A stretch of 64,000 nt of DNA from Streptococcus cuniculipharyngis (GCF_007859195.1 NZ_VOHL01000001.1:310001-374000); one strand, 5' to 3'; numbered from the stretch's first letter, positions 49,043 through 59,428 are shown. Notes: generated by a model not told the origin, from the letters alone. Made by a program: numbers and translations.

Positions 49043-51511
49043 CTATTCTACCGTGTCGAAAAATTGACGGTATTGACTAATATAATTTTTCCCCAAGGTC
49101 ATATCATACTGTAATAATTTTAAGTCTTCCCTGAATTCTTCTTCCTGATCATTGACCTGAAGCAAATTTTTCGAATTTTCAGCCTCTAACAACTTGGTTA
49201 ACAAGGCATAGTAGGGAGAAACCTTAGCATTAGTATGGGCTAACAACTCGGCTGTTAAATCACTGGAACGTACCAGAGGATAGTCAAGTTTCTGGTCCTG
49301 ATAATTGCTCCAGATGACATAATCGGTTTGGTATTGCAGGGTTGGTTCTTTAGCAAAGACAGACTCAGGATAAAATCCTGGTAAATGATCGCCGTAAAAG
49401 ACCACAGTAATTGGCTTATCAATTTGAGCTAGCTGGTCAATAAATTCAGCCAAAGCTTGATCTGAGTGGGTCAGTAAACGGGCATATTCGGTAAAATTAC
49501 TATTAGCAGCACTACTAAAGCCTTTCCCTTTTGCGGTGACTTCATCTGGTTGACCGACAGACCAAGGGGCATGATTTTGCATGGTGATGACTGAGAAAAA
49601 TTGATTACTTTGTGGATCCAGTCGTCTCAATATCTCATCATAGACCGACTGATCGCTGACACTAGCTCCTAGCCGTTGTGCTTGACTAAACTGATCACTT
49701 ATCCCTTCTGAGAAAACCTGGGTCTTAAACCCCAAACGATTATAAATATAGTTACGACTGTAATTATTGATACTGGCCGGGTGCAACACCACACGATTAT
49801 CAGCTTGGAACTGGTCACTAATAGCAGGAAATGTCTTCATTTTAGGAACAACCTCAGTGTAAAAAATAGACACTGAAGAAGAAAAATTATAAGATGGCAA
49901 ACCTGTCAGGACCTGAAATTCAGTATTAGCCGTTCCGCCACCATAACTATCTACCAACATCAGGCCACTGGTTGTTGTCTCTTGAATCTGTTCCAGATTT
50001 GGTAAGACCTCCTGTGACAGGTTGACACCGGGCAGACGATTAGGGTTGGCTAGACTTTCACTCAAGATATAAATCACTGTCTGGTCTTCAATTCTAGTGC
50101 TTCTCTCCTGGTTAATACGAGTTGCCAACTTAGTATACTTATTAACCAATTCTTCAATGGCCTGCGCCCTATAATTATCTGGTTTTGTCATGATGGATTG
50201 AGTTAACTGCTTGCTCCAAACATACATCAAAGACTTGTAACGAGCATTGGTTGAGAAACCTAGCCAGTCAATAGCCATAGAACGTTCTAAACGAGATAAA
50301 TTTGGCAAATTGAATCTTAATTTCTTAACTGACTCATCATTGACAAACAAAAGGAAAAAGAAGGAAAGAATTACAACCAGCAATCCCAGCAGGCGTTGTT
50401 TGAACGACAAAAGACGGGGAGAAAACCAGTGGCGATGGCAAAGGTTGTAAAGAAAGACAAGAAAGACTAAGGCGAGTAAGACCAGCCAAATCAGTCCGGG
50501 ACTAACTGAATCTAGCACCAGGGATAGCCGACCTAACCAAATAAAATCAGTTAGCAATAGGGGCTCGCTCCGCATGGCCTCTTTGATCATATTGACCAAA
50601 GACAGGGTAGTGGCTAGACCGACCAAAAAGAAGGTTGCCAAGAGGTAACGATTGATGAGCAAATAGACCAGTAGGGCCAATAAAAACAAGATACTGATTT
50701 GGAAACTAGTTGCCCCGACAACAAGATACTGTCCTAACAACATTTCTGGCTTTCTAACCCCTAACTGCAAGGCATAATTGGTCACCAGAGCCAGTATGAA
50801 ACTGGTTGCTATTGCTAAAGAAAATCCTCTACGTTGTAATCTTAACTCCTGCCAAGCCTTGGCCAAGAGATAACTCATCAAGGTAAAAAACAGTAAGGAC
50901 CACAACACATTCAAAATGATATTAAGGTGGTAGGCAGCCATTTCTCCTGCCGCCAGACTAGCAGCCAAGGAAGGACTCAAAAAATCTCGGTAGCTGCTAT
51001 CATTAATCATCATAGTCGCCATCAAAAGATGGAATAGACCCGTCGGCCACCGGGCATGGTCTTTAAGGGCCAAAAACAACTCATTCTTGGCATAATATTT
51101 TTGCAAAAAGCTTCGCCAAACCAGGCTAAGCAAAATTAAACAGCCCAATGCCCCAAAGGCATTCCATTGGAAAAAGCCATTTTTTAGCAAATGCCAAGGA
51201 TTAAAGCCTTCATTATTAATGTTTTGGCTCATGCGAATGCCATAAGCTATGACTATATAAGAGGCATAACCTAAACCGAGATCCCTAATAAATCTTTTGG
51301 ATAACTCCTGACTGAGAAATAAGGCTAGGGCAAATAAAGACAGGAACAATAGGCTAAAACCAAAGCCAATAGACCACTTATACCCCACATCTTTGGTCGC
51401 CCTTAACAGAGAGAGATTGAGCAACTGGAAATTAACATAAAAAACAAGAACAAAGATAACCAGCCGATACAGTTTGGGCAGCTGGGCACTAAGTTTTTCT
51501 TCAAACGTCAT
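49043..51511 (-). CDS. GacH-like glycerol phosphate transferase (LtaS/sulfatase-type)
   Basis: 822-residue membrane enzyme. About eleven helices fill the N-terminal ~410 residues; the exterior C-terminal domain has a sulfatase/LtaS fold with ILSESLAN (metal Glu), the nucleophile Thr in GGGTANTEF, and FYGDHLPG as a further metal site. GacH/SccH add sn-glycerol 1-phosphate to side chains of streptococcal rhamnose polysaccharides. It follows rgpF with an ATGA overlap. Strongly supported family; exact modified sugar unknown. Confidence 0.9.
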   Translation of the reverse strand: MTFEEKLSAQLPKLYRLVIFVLVFYVNFQLLNLSLLRATKDVGYKWSIGFGFSLLFLSLFALALFLSQELSKRFIRDLGLGYASYIVIAYGIRMSQNINNEGFNPWHLLKNGFFQWNAFGALGCLILLSLVWRSFLQKYYAKNELFLALKDHARWPTGLFHLLMATMMINDSSYRDFLSPSLAASLAAGEMAAYHLNIILNVLWSLLFFTLMSYLLAKAWQELRLQRRGFSLAIATSFILALVTNYALQLGVRKPEMLLGQYLVVGATSFQISILFLLALLVYLLINRYLLATFFLVGLATTLSLVNMIKEAMRSEPLLLTDFIWLGRLSLVLDSVSPGLIWLVLLALVFLVFLYNLCHRHWFSPRLLSFKQRLLGLLVVILSFFFLLFVNDESVKKLRFNLPNLSRLERSMAIDWLGFSTNARYKSLMYVWSKQLTQSIMTKPDNYRAQAIEELVNKYTKLATRINQERSTRIEDQTVIYILSESLANPNRLPGVNLSQEVLPNLEQIQETTTSGLMLVDSYGGGTANTEFQVLTGLPSYNFSSSVSIFYTEVVPKMKTFPAISDQFQADNRVVLHPASINNYSRNYIYNRLGFKTQVFSEGISDQFSQAQRLGASVSDQSVYDEILRRLDPQSNQFFSVITMQNHAPWSVGQPDEVTAKGKGFSSAANSNFTEYARLLTHSDQALAEFIDQLAQIDKPITVVFYGDHLPGFYPESVFAKEPTLQYQTDYVIWSNYQDQKLDYPLVRSSDLTAELLAHTNAKVSPYYALLTKLLEAENSKNLLQVNDQEEEFREDLKLLQYDMTLGKNYISQYRQFFDTVE

Positions 51512-53259
51512 TGTTTTAATTTCCCAACTAATCGCCGATAAATATAGTTGACTGCCCTAGCAGGACCAATCACAATATATTTCAAGGCCCCCTTAATCCC
51601 TCCCATATAGGTAAAGTCAACATAGGTATTAGGCGCTGACTGGCCCCGTTCATTCAAGAGTTTGTTGTCAATAAATGGGGTTAGGGCAAGAGGATTTGGC
51701 GAGATTCTAAAATCATAATGCTGGTCCCAAGCAATATAGACCAAGAGACGCTCAATCGCATGAAGAATGGAATTTTGTGGCAAAGGCTCAGCAGGGACAT
51801 CTTCATCAGTCAAGCCCAGTTCAAACAAGGGTTTGAGGGCCTCATACTTAAACCAAACAAAGGTCCCATAACTCATGACAAAGGTGTGCATGGCCTGAAA
51901 ATCAATGGTCTTGGTCAAGCCCATTTTCTGCCACAGGTCATTCATCTCTGGGGCAATCAAATGCTCATTCCAAGCATCCACAATTTTATTATAACGGAAA
52001 AAACTAGGAATATCAGCAATTACCAAACCTAATTTTTCCTGATGGGCCATCTGAGCCAAAATCTGATTGGCTGGTTTGACTAACATGGCTATCAATTCCT
52101 GACGCCAAGACTCTCCCGCCCAAAAATCTGCTTCCTTGGATTTTTTGGTATGAAAATGGCCGACATAATCATAAGCTGATAGCACATTTTTCAGTTTGAG
52201 CATGGGAAGAACATCACGGCCAAGATTACCCGTCACAAATAGCTGAGCTTCCTGTTTTTCCTCGGCTAGCAAGCTAGCAATCTCCGCCTTTTTCACTGCG
52301 GTGTCTGTTGTAATAAACAGGTCATAAGCAAACTCAAAGGACTTAAAAGCCAATAAAAATTCTGGTAATAAATCTGGATAAAAGACATGCAAGTGAACCG
52401 CAACCGATGGATTATCTGGTAAGGGCAGCTCCCCTCCTGCTAGGTATTTGCGTCCCAAAAGGTACTTACTATCAGGCATACCCATTTCTGACATATGGGA
52501 AACAATCAAGTCCACTGGATAATCACTTTCTCTGTCAATGGTATCCAGCAGATAAGGACTAATCGACTGGTTGGCATCAATGGTTTTAACCTTGATAAAA
52601 GGCACTTTTTTCTGCAAAATGGCTGTGGGATTATAATAAGAAAAATCCGCATGCAACATGCCGCTAGTATCTTCATCAACCGTATCAAAAATGGTCTGGT
52701 AAGTAAAGCCAGCATCCAGTAAGGTCGTGGTCACCTGTGTTTCATAATGTGCAATGACCTCTTGAACATCCGTAAAATCTTTGACCCCCTGCCAAAAATC
52801 CTCAAAGGCCTCAGACTGCAAAACAGCCTGCTTGAAACTGATAAAATAACTCTGAATATGCTCCTTAAAGGCCTTGGTTGCCCGATGATTGGTCAAGCCC
52901 CAAAAGTCTACCTCTTGATTTGCCTCATAAGTCAAATAATAATCCTTCATCTCCCATAAGGGACCAAAACAGGTGTCATTCATGATGGTCAGACTATCAT
53001 AGGTGGTTAGATGATCAAAGCCCAACTGCAAGATTCCATCCCGCCAAGCAGCAAAATCAAAGCCTTTATTTTCCCGCTGAATAAAGTCATCCAGCAAGCC
53101 TTGATTGACTAAGCTTTGATAATCCTTCTGGCTAACCTCACTGTTTGAAATCACTAAAATTTTTGAAAATAAGGGTCTCAGTTGAGTCAGTTGATAATAA
53201 ACGTGAGAACTGACACGATTGTATTTATTAAAATGAACATACAAGAGGACTCTCTTCAT
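51508..53259 (-). CDS. rgpF: Rhamnan synthesis protein F
   Basis: 583-residue rhamnosyltransferase extending the polyrhamnose backbone. RgpF domain features: RVLLYVHFNKYNRVSSHVYYQL at the start, RENKGFDFAAWRDG, HLHVFYPDLLPEF in the second half, and the HTKKS motif (YVGHFHTKKSKE). No membrane helices. Coupled to rgpE and to the gacH-like gene by ATGA overlaps on both sides, so the three products are made in fixed ratio. Confidence 0.93.
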   Translation of the reverse strand: MKRVLLYVHFNKYNRVSSHVYYQLTQLRPLFSKILVISNSEVSQKDYQSLVNQGLLDDFIQRENKGFDFAAWRDGILQLGFDHLTTYDSLTIMNDTCFGPLWEMKDYYLTYEANQEVDFWGLTNHRATKAFKEHIQSYFISFKQAVLQSEAFEDFWQGVKDFTDVQEVIAHYETQVTTTLLDAGFTYQTIFDTVDEDTSGMLHADFSYYNPTAILQKKVPFIKVKTIDANQSISPYLLDTIDRESDYPVDLIVSHMSEMGMPDSKYLLGRKYLAGGELPLPDNPSVAVHLHVFYPDLLPEFLLAFKSFEFAYDLFITTDTAVKKAEIASLLAEEKQEAQLFVTGNLGRDVLPMLKLKNVLSAYDYVGHFHTKKSKEADFWAGESWRQELIAMLVKPANQILAQMAHQEKLGLVIADIPSFFRYNKIVDAWNEHLIAPEMNDLWQKMGLTKTIDFQAMHTFVMSYGTFVWFKYEALKPLFELGLTDEDVPAEPLPQNSILHAIERLLVYIAWDQHYDFRISPNPLALTPFIDNKLLNERGQSAPNTYVDFTYMGGIKGALKYIVIGPARAVNYIYRRLVGKLKQ

Positions 53260-54326
53260 TTCTTTCTCCTAAACATATTTATCAATTTTGTTGGTATGGT
53301 CCACCGCCGAGAACTGATGACACCGTTATATTGAGTCCACAACTGTTCATACTGGTGTTTGAGTTGGTGGTACTGCGACTGCCAATCCTCTTTTTCTTGG
53401 TTTAGATCCATTTTTGCTTGCTCTAACTCTGCAATATGTTGCCTTAAGTGTTCCTGTTGCAAGGACTGTTGCCGAATTTGTTCATTTAAGCCATGAATAG
53501 CCTGACCGAAATGGTAAATACGTTCCTCTTGTTTAGCATCTTGCTTAACCAATAGTTTAACCATTTCCGTCATATCTTGTTCAGGATATTTGTCAATATA
53601 GGTCAACTGGGTTGCCAGTAGTCCATTGATTCGCCAAAGGGCTTTTTCTTCTGACTGAGGACGAGAATCTGAATTTTGGGTCATGCGATAGGCCACTGTC
53701 GGTTCTGCAATATAGGACAACCTAGTCCTTTTAAAAAATTCCAACTGCATGGGAAAACCATCATCAACAGCTTCAGGGTCCACTAGGGCATTAACCTCTC
53801 GCATCAAGTCACTCTCAACCAACCAAGACGAGGTCAAGGTCATCCCCTTAGTTGCCAACATTTTTTCATAGGTATTGGCATAGGCGATAGGACCATTAGC
53901 AAAAACACTAGGGTGAATCACCTTATTCTCTTCATCCACAATGTTGAACTCAGTGTTACACCATCTAGAATCAGCCGAATTTTCTAGTAAATCCACCTGT
54001 TTTTGTAACTTATAAGGATCAATCCAATAATCATCCGCATCACACCGAGCAATATATTTCCCTCTAGCCTCTTGACAGATAGCAAGCCAAGTCTTGGTAA
54101 TCCCCTGATTACTATCATTGACAAATACGCGAAATAAATCAGGGTATTGGTTTTTATAGCCTTCAATAATCTCCATCGAATGGTCTGTTGAACAATCATC
54201 AACAACAATAATTTCAAAAGGGAAGCTTGTTTTCTGTGCTAAAAAACCATCAAAGGCCTGTGCAATATAAGCAGCGTAATTATAGCTCGTACAAATAATA
54301 GACACCAGTGGTTGTGATTTTTCCAT
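53256..54326 (-). CDS. rgpE: GT2 glycosyltransferase RgpE (GacF-like)
   Basis: 356 residues. The N-terminal GT2 domain has SIICTSYNYA, VVDDCSTD and the CDADDYW donor site. Residues about 270-340 form a coiled coil rich in Gln, Glu and His, and the protein ends with a basic RRKK tail. In S. mutans RgpE attaches the glucose side chain; in GAS the equivalent GacF is less defined. Sits between rgpD and rgpF as in both references. The symbol is given by position. Confidence 0.85.
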   Translation of the reverse strand: MEKSQPLVSIICTSYNYAAYIAQAFDGFLAQKTSFPFEIIVVDDCSTDHSMEIIEGYKNQYPDLFRVFVNDSNQGITKTWLAICQEARGKYIARCDADDYWIDPYKLQKQVDLLENSADSRWCNTEFNIVDEENKVIHPSVFANGPIAYANTYEKMLATKGMTLTSSWLVESDLMREVNALVDPEAVDDGFPMQLEFFKRTRLSYIAEPTVAYRMTQNSDSRPQSEEKALWRINGLLATQLTYIDKYPEQDMTEMVKLLVKQDAKQEERIYHFGQAIHGLNEQIRQQSLQQEHLRQHIAELEQAKMDLNQEKEDWQSQYHQLKHQYEQLWTQYNGVISSRRWTIPTKLINMFRRKK

Positions 54327-54341
54327 AATCGCCTTCCTTAT

Positions 54342-55559
54342 TTATTCAGATAACATTTCCCAAGTACCATTACGCTGAATAATACCTGAGGCCGAATCTA
54401 GAGCCGATAAATCATCCAAGGCCAAATCATCACGAGTCATCAGAATAATGGGTGCATTGCTGGCATTAGCAAAGGCCAACATTTCCTTGGATTTGCCCAA
54501 GATAGTGACTTGGAGTTTCAGTTTGATATCATTGAGATTGGGAAGGTCACAGCTATAACGATAGCGTTTATGCCCCCGCCCTTGAGAGGGGATATCCCAA
54601 GCATTGTCATTATAAATCCAAATCTGCCGATCAATATCCGTCAATGAAAAGACGATATGGGTCTCAATGTCCTCTAAGACATCATAAGAAATTTCAAAAG
54701 AAATCTTCTCTTTGGGCGTTAGCTGAGCAGGTGATAGGAGCTTGACCTGAAGGTTATCAACCTGGAGTTTTTTCTCAAGGGCTTCTTCTGTTTGGTCTTC
54801 CTCGACCACTTCCTTAACTACCGCATTGTCAAAACTGTACTGATTGGCGACATCATCTGGCTCACCATTGACCTTAATCAAGCCATCTTCTATCAAAATT
54901 GCCTTGTTACAATATTTTTTAACCGCCCCCATATCATGAGTGACTAAGATAGTGGTCTTGCCACTGGCCTTACGCTCCAAGAAATAATCATTACATTTCC
55001 GCTGAAAGGCTTCATCACCAACAGCCAAGACTTCATCCAAAATAAGGATATCACCTTGGGCTTTAATAGCTACTGAAAAGGCTAAACGAACCTGCATCCC
55101 ACTGGAATAATTTTTCAGTTTTTGGTTCATAAAATCCCGTAACTCAGCAAAATCAACAATATCATCATACATGGCATCCACTTCCTCGGTAGTAAAGCCC
55201 AGCATGGCACCATTCATGTAGATATTTTCTCGACCTGTCAGTTCAGGATTAAAGCCCACACCCAACTCAATAAAAGAAACCAATTTGCCGTCAATGGTCA
55301 CCTGTCCTTTTTCTGGGACATAAATTTGGGAAATAATTTTGAGCAGGGTTGATTTTCCAGAACCATTACGGCCAACAATGCCAAAAAAATCACCCTTTTC
55401 CACTTCAAAGTTAATGTCCTTGAGCACATGATATTCTTTATACCCCTTAATTCCCTTAAATCGGTTAACCAAACTGGTCCTCAAACTATGGGTACTCTCT
55501 GTCGGCAATTTGAAAAACTTGCTGACATGTTCTACTTTTACTGCAATATTAGTTGTCAT
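54342..55559 (-). CDS. rgpD: Polysaccharide ABC transporter ATP-binding protein
   Basis: ATPase of the rhamnan exporter, 405 residues. Walker A GRNGSGKS (63-70), signature YSSGMQVRLAF, Walker B ILILDEVLAVGD. The ~150-residue C-terminal extension (from about 245) resembles the Wzt-type domain that can recognise the polysaccharide or its terminal cap. It shares one base with rgpC (TAATG). Confidence 0.95.
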   Translation of the reverse strand: MTTNIAVKVEHVSKFFKLPTESTHSLRTSLVNRFKGIKGYKEYHVLKDINFEVEKGDFFGIVGRNGSGKSTLLKIISQIYVPEKGQVTIDGKLVSFIELGVGFNPELTGRENIYMNGAMLGFTTEEVDAMYDDIVDFAELRDFMNQKLKNYSSGMQVRLAFSVAIKAQGDILILDEVLAVGDEAFQRKCNDYFLERKASGKTTILVTHDMGAVKKYCNKAILIEDGLIKVNGEPDDVANQYSFDNAVVKEVVEEDQTEEALEKKLQVDNLQVKLLSPAQLTPKEKISFEISYDVLEDIETHIVFSLTDIDRQIWIYNDNAWDIPSQGRGHKRYRYSCDLPNLNDIKLKLQVTILGKSKEMLAFANASNAPIILMTRDDLALDDLSALDSASGIIQRNGTWEMLSE

Positions 55560-56359
55560 TAAAGAATCTCCGCAAATGTTTTCGCATGCTTGTTAAAATA
55601 ACCAAAACCAAAACCAAAAATGGCTAGAGGTAAAAGGTAAGGAATGACTAGATAGGGAAAGCTCACCATCTGCCAAACGGTCGTATTGGCTGGATCAATG
55701 AGAAGATAGCGTAAATCTTGAATAATCTGAGCCATCGGATTAAGCATGACAATTTTGGCTGCTACAAGGCTAGTATTTGAGATTTGACTCAAGGGGTAGA
55801 TAATGGGTGTGGCATACATGCCCGCCTGCATCATCACCTCCCAAACTGGGCCAATGTCACGAAATTTCACAAACAGAGCTGCCAAAAACAGAGCAATTCC
55901 CATGGCCAAGAGAGCCACTTCAATGATTAAAACAGGAGCAAAGAGAGCTGTCCACTTGAAACTCACACCATTGATAAGGGCAAAAATCATAACCACAATG
56001 AGGTTAATCCCATAGTTAATCAAGGCTCCTACCACTGAGGACAAGACAATAATGCTTTTAGAAAAATTGAGTTTTCTCAACAAATCTCCCCTAGCTACAA
56101 TGGACATCATGCCCATATTAGTCGCTTCAGAAAAAAAAGTCCAAGTGACCATTCCCAGCAAGAGGGCGACTGCAAAATGAGGAACATCTTGACCAAATTT
56201 CAAAAAACGGACAAAGACCAAATACATAATAGCAAATAGCATGATTGGTTTCAAAATAGACCATAAGTAACCAATAGCACTGCCCTGATAACGCAATTTG
56301 AAGTCAGTCTTGACCAATTCTTTCAGTAAAATTCTATTTTCTTTTGTAAAAAAATCCAT
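55559..56359 (-). CDS. rgpC: Polysaccharide ABC transporter permease
   Basis: 266-residue ABC-2 type membrane subunit with six helices, ending LAIFGFGFGYFNKHAKTFAE. With RgpD it moves undecaprenyl-linked rhamnan across the membrane. Conserved blocks LVKTDFKLRYQGSAIGYLWS and YATPIIYPLSQI are typical of the ABC-2 O-antigen/teichoic exporter family. Shares a single base with the stop of rgpB. Confidence 0.95.
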   Translation of the reverse strand: MDFFTKENRILLKELVKTDFKLRYQGSAIGYLWSILKPIMLFAIMYLVFVRFLKFGQDVPHFAVALLLGMVTWTFFSEATNMGMMSIVARGDLLRKLNFSKSIIVLSSVVGALINYGINLIVVMIFALINGVSFKWTALFAPVLIIEVALLAMGIALFLAALFVKFRDIGPVWEVMMQAGMYATPIIYPLSQISNTSLVAAKIVMLNPMAQIIQDLRYLLIDPANTTVWQMVSFPYLVIPYLLPLAIFGFGFGYFNKHAKTFAEIL

Positions 56360-57291
56360 TAGTTTCTCCTATAACCAAACTTACTAATGATCAAACTCCT
56401 AAAAACCAGGGTATGAAACCAGCGATTTTTTGCCAGCTTGTATTTGTGTAATATTTTAATCCGTTCCAAGAAAGGCTGGTCTAAGAGGGTCACATAAGCA
56501 GAGACCAAGTCCCTATCTGCTGAGCTTAGCCTTTCTTGGAGCAAGTAATTAGCCTGCTTTTGACTGGCTTTTATCAGCCACCAATATTTTTCTACCAGCT
56601 GGTGTGGACGGAGCCAATTTTTCATCCGTTTGGACCAGGTTCTTGCCCCCAAAACATTGGCATCATGCTGACGATAAAGCTCCGTTGGCACGTCCAGATA
56701 AACCAACTGCCCCAAACCACTGGCCAAGAGGGCCAAATACCAGTCGTGCATCAACAAACCGTCAGTCTGCGACCATTTTTCAGCCAAGGCATGATTAATC
56801 ATCATGGTTCCCCCGGTTACCGTATTCTCGGTCAATTCCTGCCGTAAACTCGTGTTGGCATGGTGGGATTGACTTTTAATCATACTCTGAGTTATTAAAT
56901 TCAACCCATCATCAACCACCGACAAATCGGTATAGACTAACAAGGGGCGGTCTGGTTCATAAGCCTGAGCGGTCTCCAAACAGAGGCTCAATTTTTCTGG
57001 CAACCAAACATCGTCTTGGTCACTGAAAAAGTAAAAATCCGCCTGCTCCTGCTTGAGAAGCGTATGAAAACTGTTGATGACACCGATATTCTCTATCGTA
57101 TCAGGATTGACAAAACGAATTCGATTGTCTTGGGCAACAAAATCTTGAATAATTTGTCTTGTCGCATCACTAGACCCATCATCACGAATCAAGAGTTGCC
57201 AGTTATCAAAGGTCTGCTGACGAATACTTTCAATCTGTTCCGCCAAAAAACGCTCACCATTGTAGGTAGCCATGAGAATATTAACCTTCAT
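56359..57291 (-). CDS. rgpB: Rhamnosyltransferase RgpB (GT2)
   Basis: 310-residue GT-A enzyme. ILMATYNGERFLAEQIESI, RDDGSSDAT and the acidic donor site FSDQDDVWLPEK identify an inverting rhamnosyltransferase as in RgpB/GacC, which adds rhamnose after RgpA's first unit. A basic, hydrophobic C-terminus likely sits on the membrane. Overlaps rgpA by 11 bases. Confidence 0.93.
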   Translation of the reverse strand: MKVNILMATYNGERFLAEQIESIRQQTFDNWQLLIRDDGSSDATRQIIQDFVAQDNRIRFVNPDTIENIGVINSFHTLLKQEQADFYFFSDQDDVWLPEKLSLCLETAQAYEPDRPLLVYTDLSVVDDGLNLITQSMIKSQSHHANTSLRQELTENTVTGGTMMINHALAEKWSQTDGLLMHDWYLALLASGLGQLVYLDVPTELYRQHDANVLGARTWSKRMKNWLRPHQLVEKYWWLIKASQKQANYLLQERLSSADRDLVSAYVTLLDQPFLERIKILHKYKLAKNRWFHTLVFRSLIISKFGYRRN

Positions 57292-58438
57292 CTAAAAACA
57301 ACTCCTCATACTGTCCAACGATTTGTTCCCAGCTGTAAGCCGCTAGCATACGCTGCCGAGCCTTCTTACCCCAAGCCGAAAAATCTGACTCTTGATCATA
57401 ATGATCAATCAACTGAGTTAGGCTCTGATTTCCCTTATCCCAATAAAGGGCGGTATCCTTAGCCACCTGACGGTTAAAATCAACTCCCAAAACCAAGTTC
57501 AAATCCGTCTGAGCTAGGGCCTCTAGCAAACCAGGATTGGTCCCACCAACCTCATGACCGTGCAAATAGGCAAAGGCAGACTGACGCACATAGGACAAAA
57601 GGGCCTTGTCATAGACCGTTCCGACAAATTTAATCCGTCTATCTCGGTCAAACTGAGTTTCTTTCCGCAAGGTTTCCCAATAGGAATTGCCCTCATGGTT
57701 ACAAATAATCAGTAAATCCCGCTGGGTCTGACTAGCCATAAAGGCTCTAATCATGGCCGCATAATTATTTTCTGGAACAAAGCGACCAACAATCAAGTAA
57801 TAGCCTTTTTCTCGGCTCTGCCATTGCTCAAAAAAAGCTCGCACCTGCTTATGGTCAGCCGTCAAACTTGATTTGACCACATCCGTACCGTAGGCGATGA
57901 CGGTGGTTTTAGCCCATGGATAGCTAGTTGTCATATAATCTTCAATGCCTGGGTTATCACAAATCAAAAGATCTGCCGATTTACTCATCTGCTTCTCTGC
58001 CTGCTTAAGGTAATATTGCACCGGACGAGACCATTTGGAGCGTTTCCACTCCAAACCATCGGGATTGACATACAATTTCCCACCTACTTTTTTAATCTGA
58101 TGGGCCACTGGTCCAATCAGGCCACCGATGGTATTCCCCAAAACATAAAAAATAGGATGTTTCAGCCCTTGCTCTTTAATCATGTCCAGGGCATAGGCAA
58201 TAGCTTTAAGGTCATAGGCAATAACCCGAGCTGGCCCCAAAAACTTAGGAACAGGCACCATAAAACAATCGGTTCCTCGATAGTCAACATGCTGCTTGTT
58301 CTTATCATCGCTCAAACAAGCGACATGATAACGAATGCTTTTATCCTGCTGACGCGTTACCAATTCTTCCACAAAGGTTTCAAATCCCCCATACTGGGCA
58401 GGTAGGCCTCGACTACCAATGATAAAAACATCCTGCAT
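57281..58438 (-). CDS. rgpA: Rhamnosyltransferase RgpA (GacB-like, DUF1972/GT4)
   Basis: 385-residue GT-B enzyme that adds the first rhamnose to lipid-linked GlcNAc. The N-terminal DUF1972 part opens VFIIGSRGLPAQYGGFETFVEEL; the C-terminal GT4 half has YLIVGRFVPENNY and the EVGGTNPGLLEALA donor-binding region. It is the first gene after the rmlD terminator and has its own extended -10 promoter (58472-58480), so it heads the rgp transcript. Confidence 0.93.
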   Translation of the reverse strand: MQDVFIIGSRGLPAQYGGFETFVEELVTRQQDKSIRYHVACLSDDKNKQHVDYRGTDCFMVPVPKFLGPARVIAYDLKAIAYALDMIKEQGLKHPIFYVLGNTIGGLIGPVAHQIKKVGGKLYVNPDGLEWKRSKWSRPVQYYLKQAEKQMSKSADLLICDNPGIEDYMTTSYPWAKTTVIAYGTDVVKSSLTADHKQVRAFFEQWQSREKGYYLIVGRFVPENNYAAMIRAFMASQTQRDLLIICNHEGNSYWETLRKETQFDRDRRIKFVGTVYDKALLSYVRQSAFAYLHGHEVGGTNPGLLEALAQTDLNLVLGVDFNRQVAKDTALYWDKGNQSLTQLIDHYDQESDFSAWGKKARQRMLAAYSWEQIVGQYEELFLDEG

Positions 58439-58471
58439 GGCTCTACTCCTTTCAAGCTACAATTATAGTCT

Positions 58472-58480
58472 ATTATACCA
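58472..58480 (-). promoter_or_regulatory. Extended -10 promoter of the rgp cluster
   Basis: TGGTATAAT on the minus strand, 34 bases before rgpA. No strong -35. Confidence 0.6.
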
Positions 58481-58502
58481 TATTTGACCCCATTTGAGAC
58501 TA

Positions 58503-58526
58503 AAAAAGCTAGGGAGACCCTAGCAT
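58503..58526 (-). terminator. Terminator of rmlD
   Basis: GCTAGGG-TCT-CCCTAGC followed by TTTTTT on the minus strand, between rmlD and rgpA. Confidence 0.8.
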
Positions 58527-58535
58527 GCTACAGAC

Positions 58536-59390
58536 TTATTTCTTCACTTCTTGGCGGTAAAAGGCTGCGAGAGCTTCTTGCCAAGTTGGGATAAGAAAAC
58601 CAGTCGCCTTAGCCTTAGCCAAGGACATGGTTGAATTGAGTGGGCGTTTGGCCTTGGCTGGAAATTGGCTAGAATCTACTGGAACCACTTCTACATCAGT
58701 ATCTTTCAAAATCTCAACAGCAAAATCATACCAAGTCGTATCTTCTGTCGCATCATTTGACAAATGATAATAGCCATAATCCTTACCATGCTCTGTCAAA
58801 TAGGTCATAAATTCTGCCAAGGTTCGCGTCCAGGTTGGACGACCATGCTGGTCATTAACCACGGTCAATTTAGGATGTTTTTCTGCTAAATGCTGCATGG
58901 TAAAGACAAAATTCTTGCCATAGTGACCAAAAACCCAAGCCGTGCGGATAATGTAATAGTTATCCAAATATTTTTCCACCGCTTCTTCTCCCAAACGTTT
59001 GGTACGTCCATACTCCGTCTGCGGATCTGGCTGGTCTGTTTCTAACCACTCCTGACCAATAGGCTTTTCCCCATCAAAAACATAATCCGTGGAAATATAG
59101 ACCAAGGTTGCATTAAACTTGGCACAAGCCTTGGCAACATTTTCCGTCCCTGTCACATTGATGGCATAATTGAGTTCCTTGCCCTCATCTTCTGCCGCAT
59201 CAACCGCCGTATAGGCTGCGCAGTGATAGACCAGACTTGGTTTGACCTGTTCAAAAACCGCATCAACCTTGGCTGCATCCAGAATATCCATCTCAGCCAC
59301 ATCAACCGCCACATAGTCCTCTTGCCGTTCATCTAACAAATGGCAAAGCTCCGTCCCCAACTGACCCTTACTTCCTGTTACTAAAATCAT
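58536..59390 (-). CDS. rmlD: dTDP-4-dehydrorhamnose reductase
   Basis: Last step of dTDP-L-rhamnose synthesis. Extended SDR of 284 residues: NAD(P)-binding ILVTGSKGQLG at 2-12, STDYVFDG with catalytic Ser/Thr, and the YGRTKRLGE Tyr-Lys pair. The frame is open upstream to 59549, but the ATG at 59390 gives the family N-terminus and follows AAAAGGAG. The rhamnose donor serves the adjacent rhamnan genes. It has separate promoter and terminator, so it is not simply the first rgp operon gene. Confidence 0.96.
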   Translation of the reverse strand: MILVTGSKGQLGTELCHLLDERQEDYVAVDVAEMDILDAAKVDAVFEQVKPSLVYHCAAYTAVDAAEDEGKELNYAINVTGTENVAKACAKFNATLVYISTDYVFDGEKPIGQEWLETDQPDPQTEYGRTKRLGEEAVEKYLDNYYIIRTAWVFGHYGKNFVFTMQHLAEKHPKLTVVNDQHGRPTWTRTLAEFMTYLTEHGKDYGYYHLSNDATEDTTWYDFAVEILKDTDVEVVPVDSSQFPAKAKRPLNSTMSLAKAKATGFLIPTWQEALAAFYRQEVKK

Positions 59391-59417
59391 GATGATCTCC
59401 TTTTGCACTTTTTCTTT

Positions 59418-59423
59418 ATTATA
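59418..59423 (-). promoter_or_regulatory. -10 element before rmlD
   Basis: TATAAT on the minus strand between the upstream terminator and rmlD, 27 bases before the ATG. Confidence 0.5.
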
Positions 59424-59428
59424 CACTA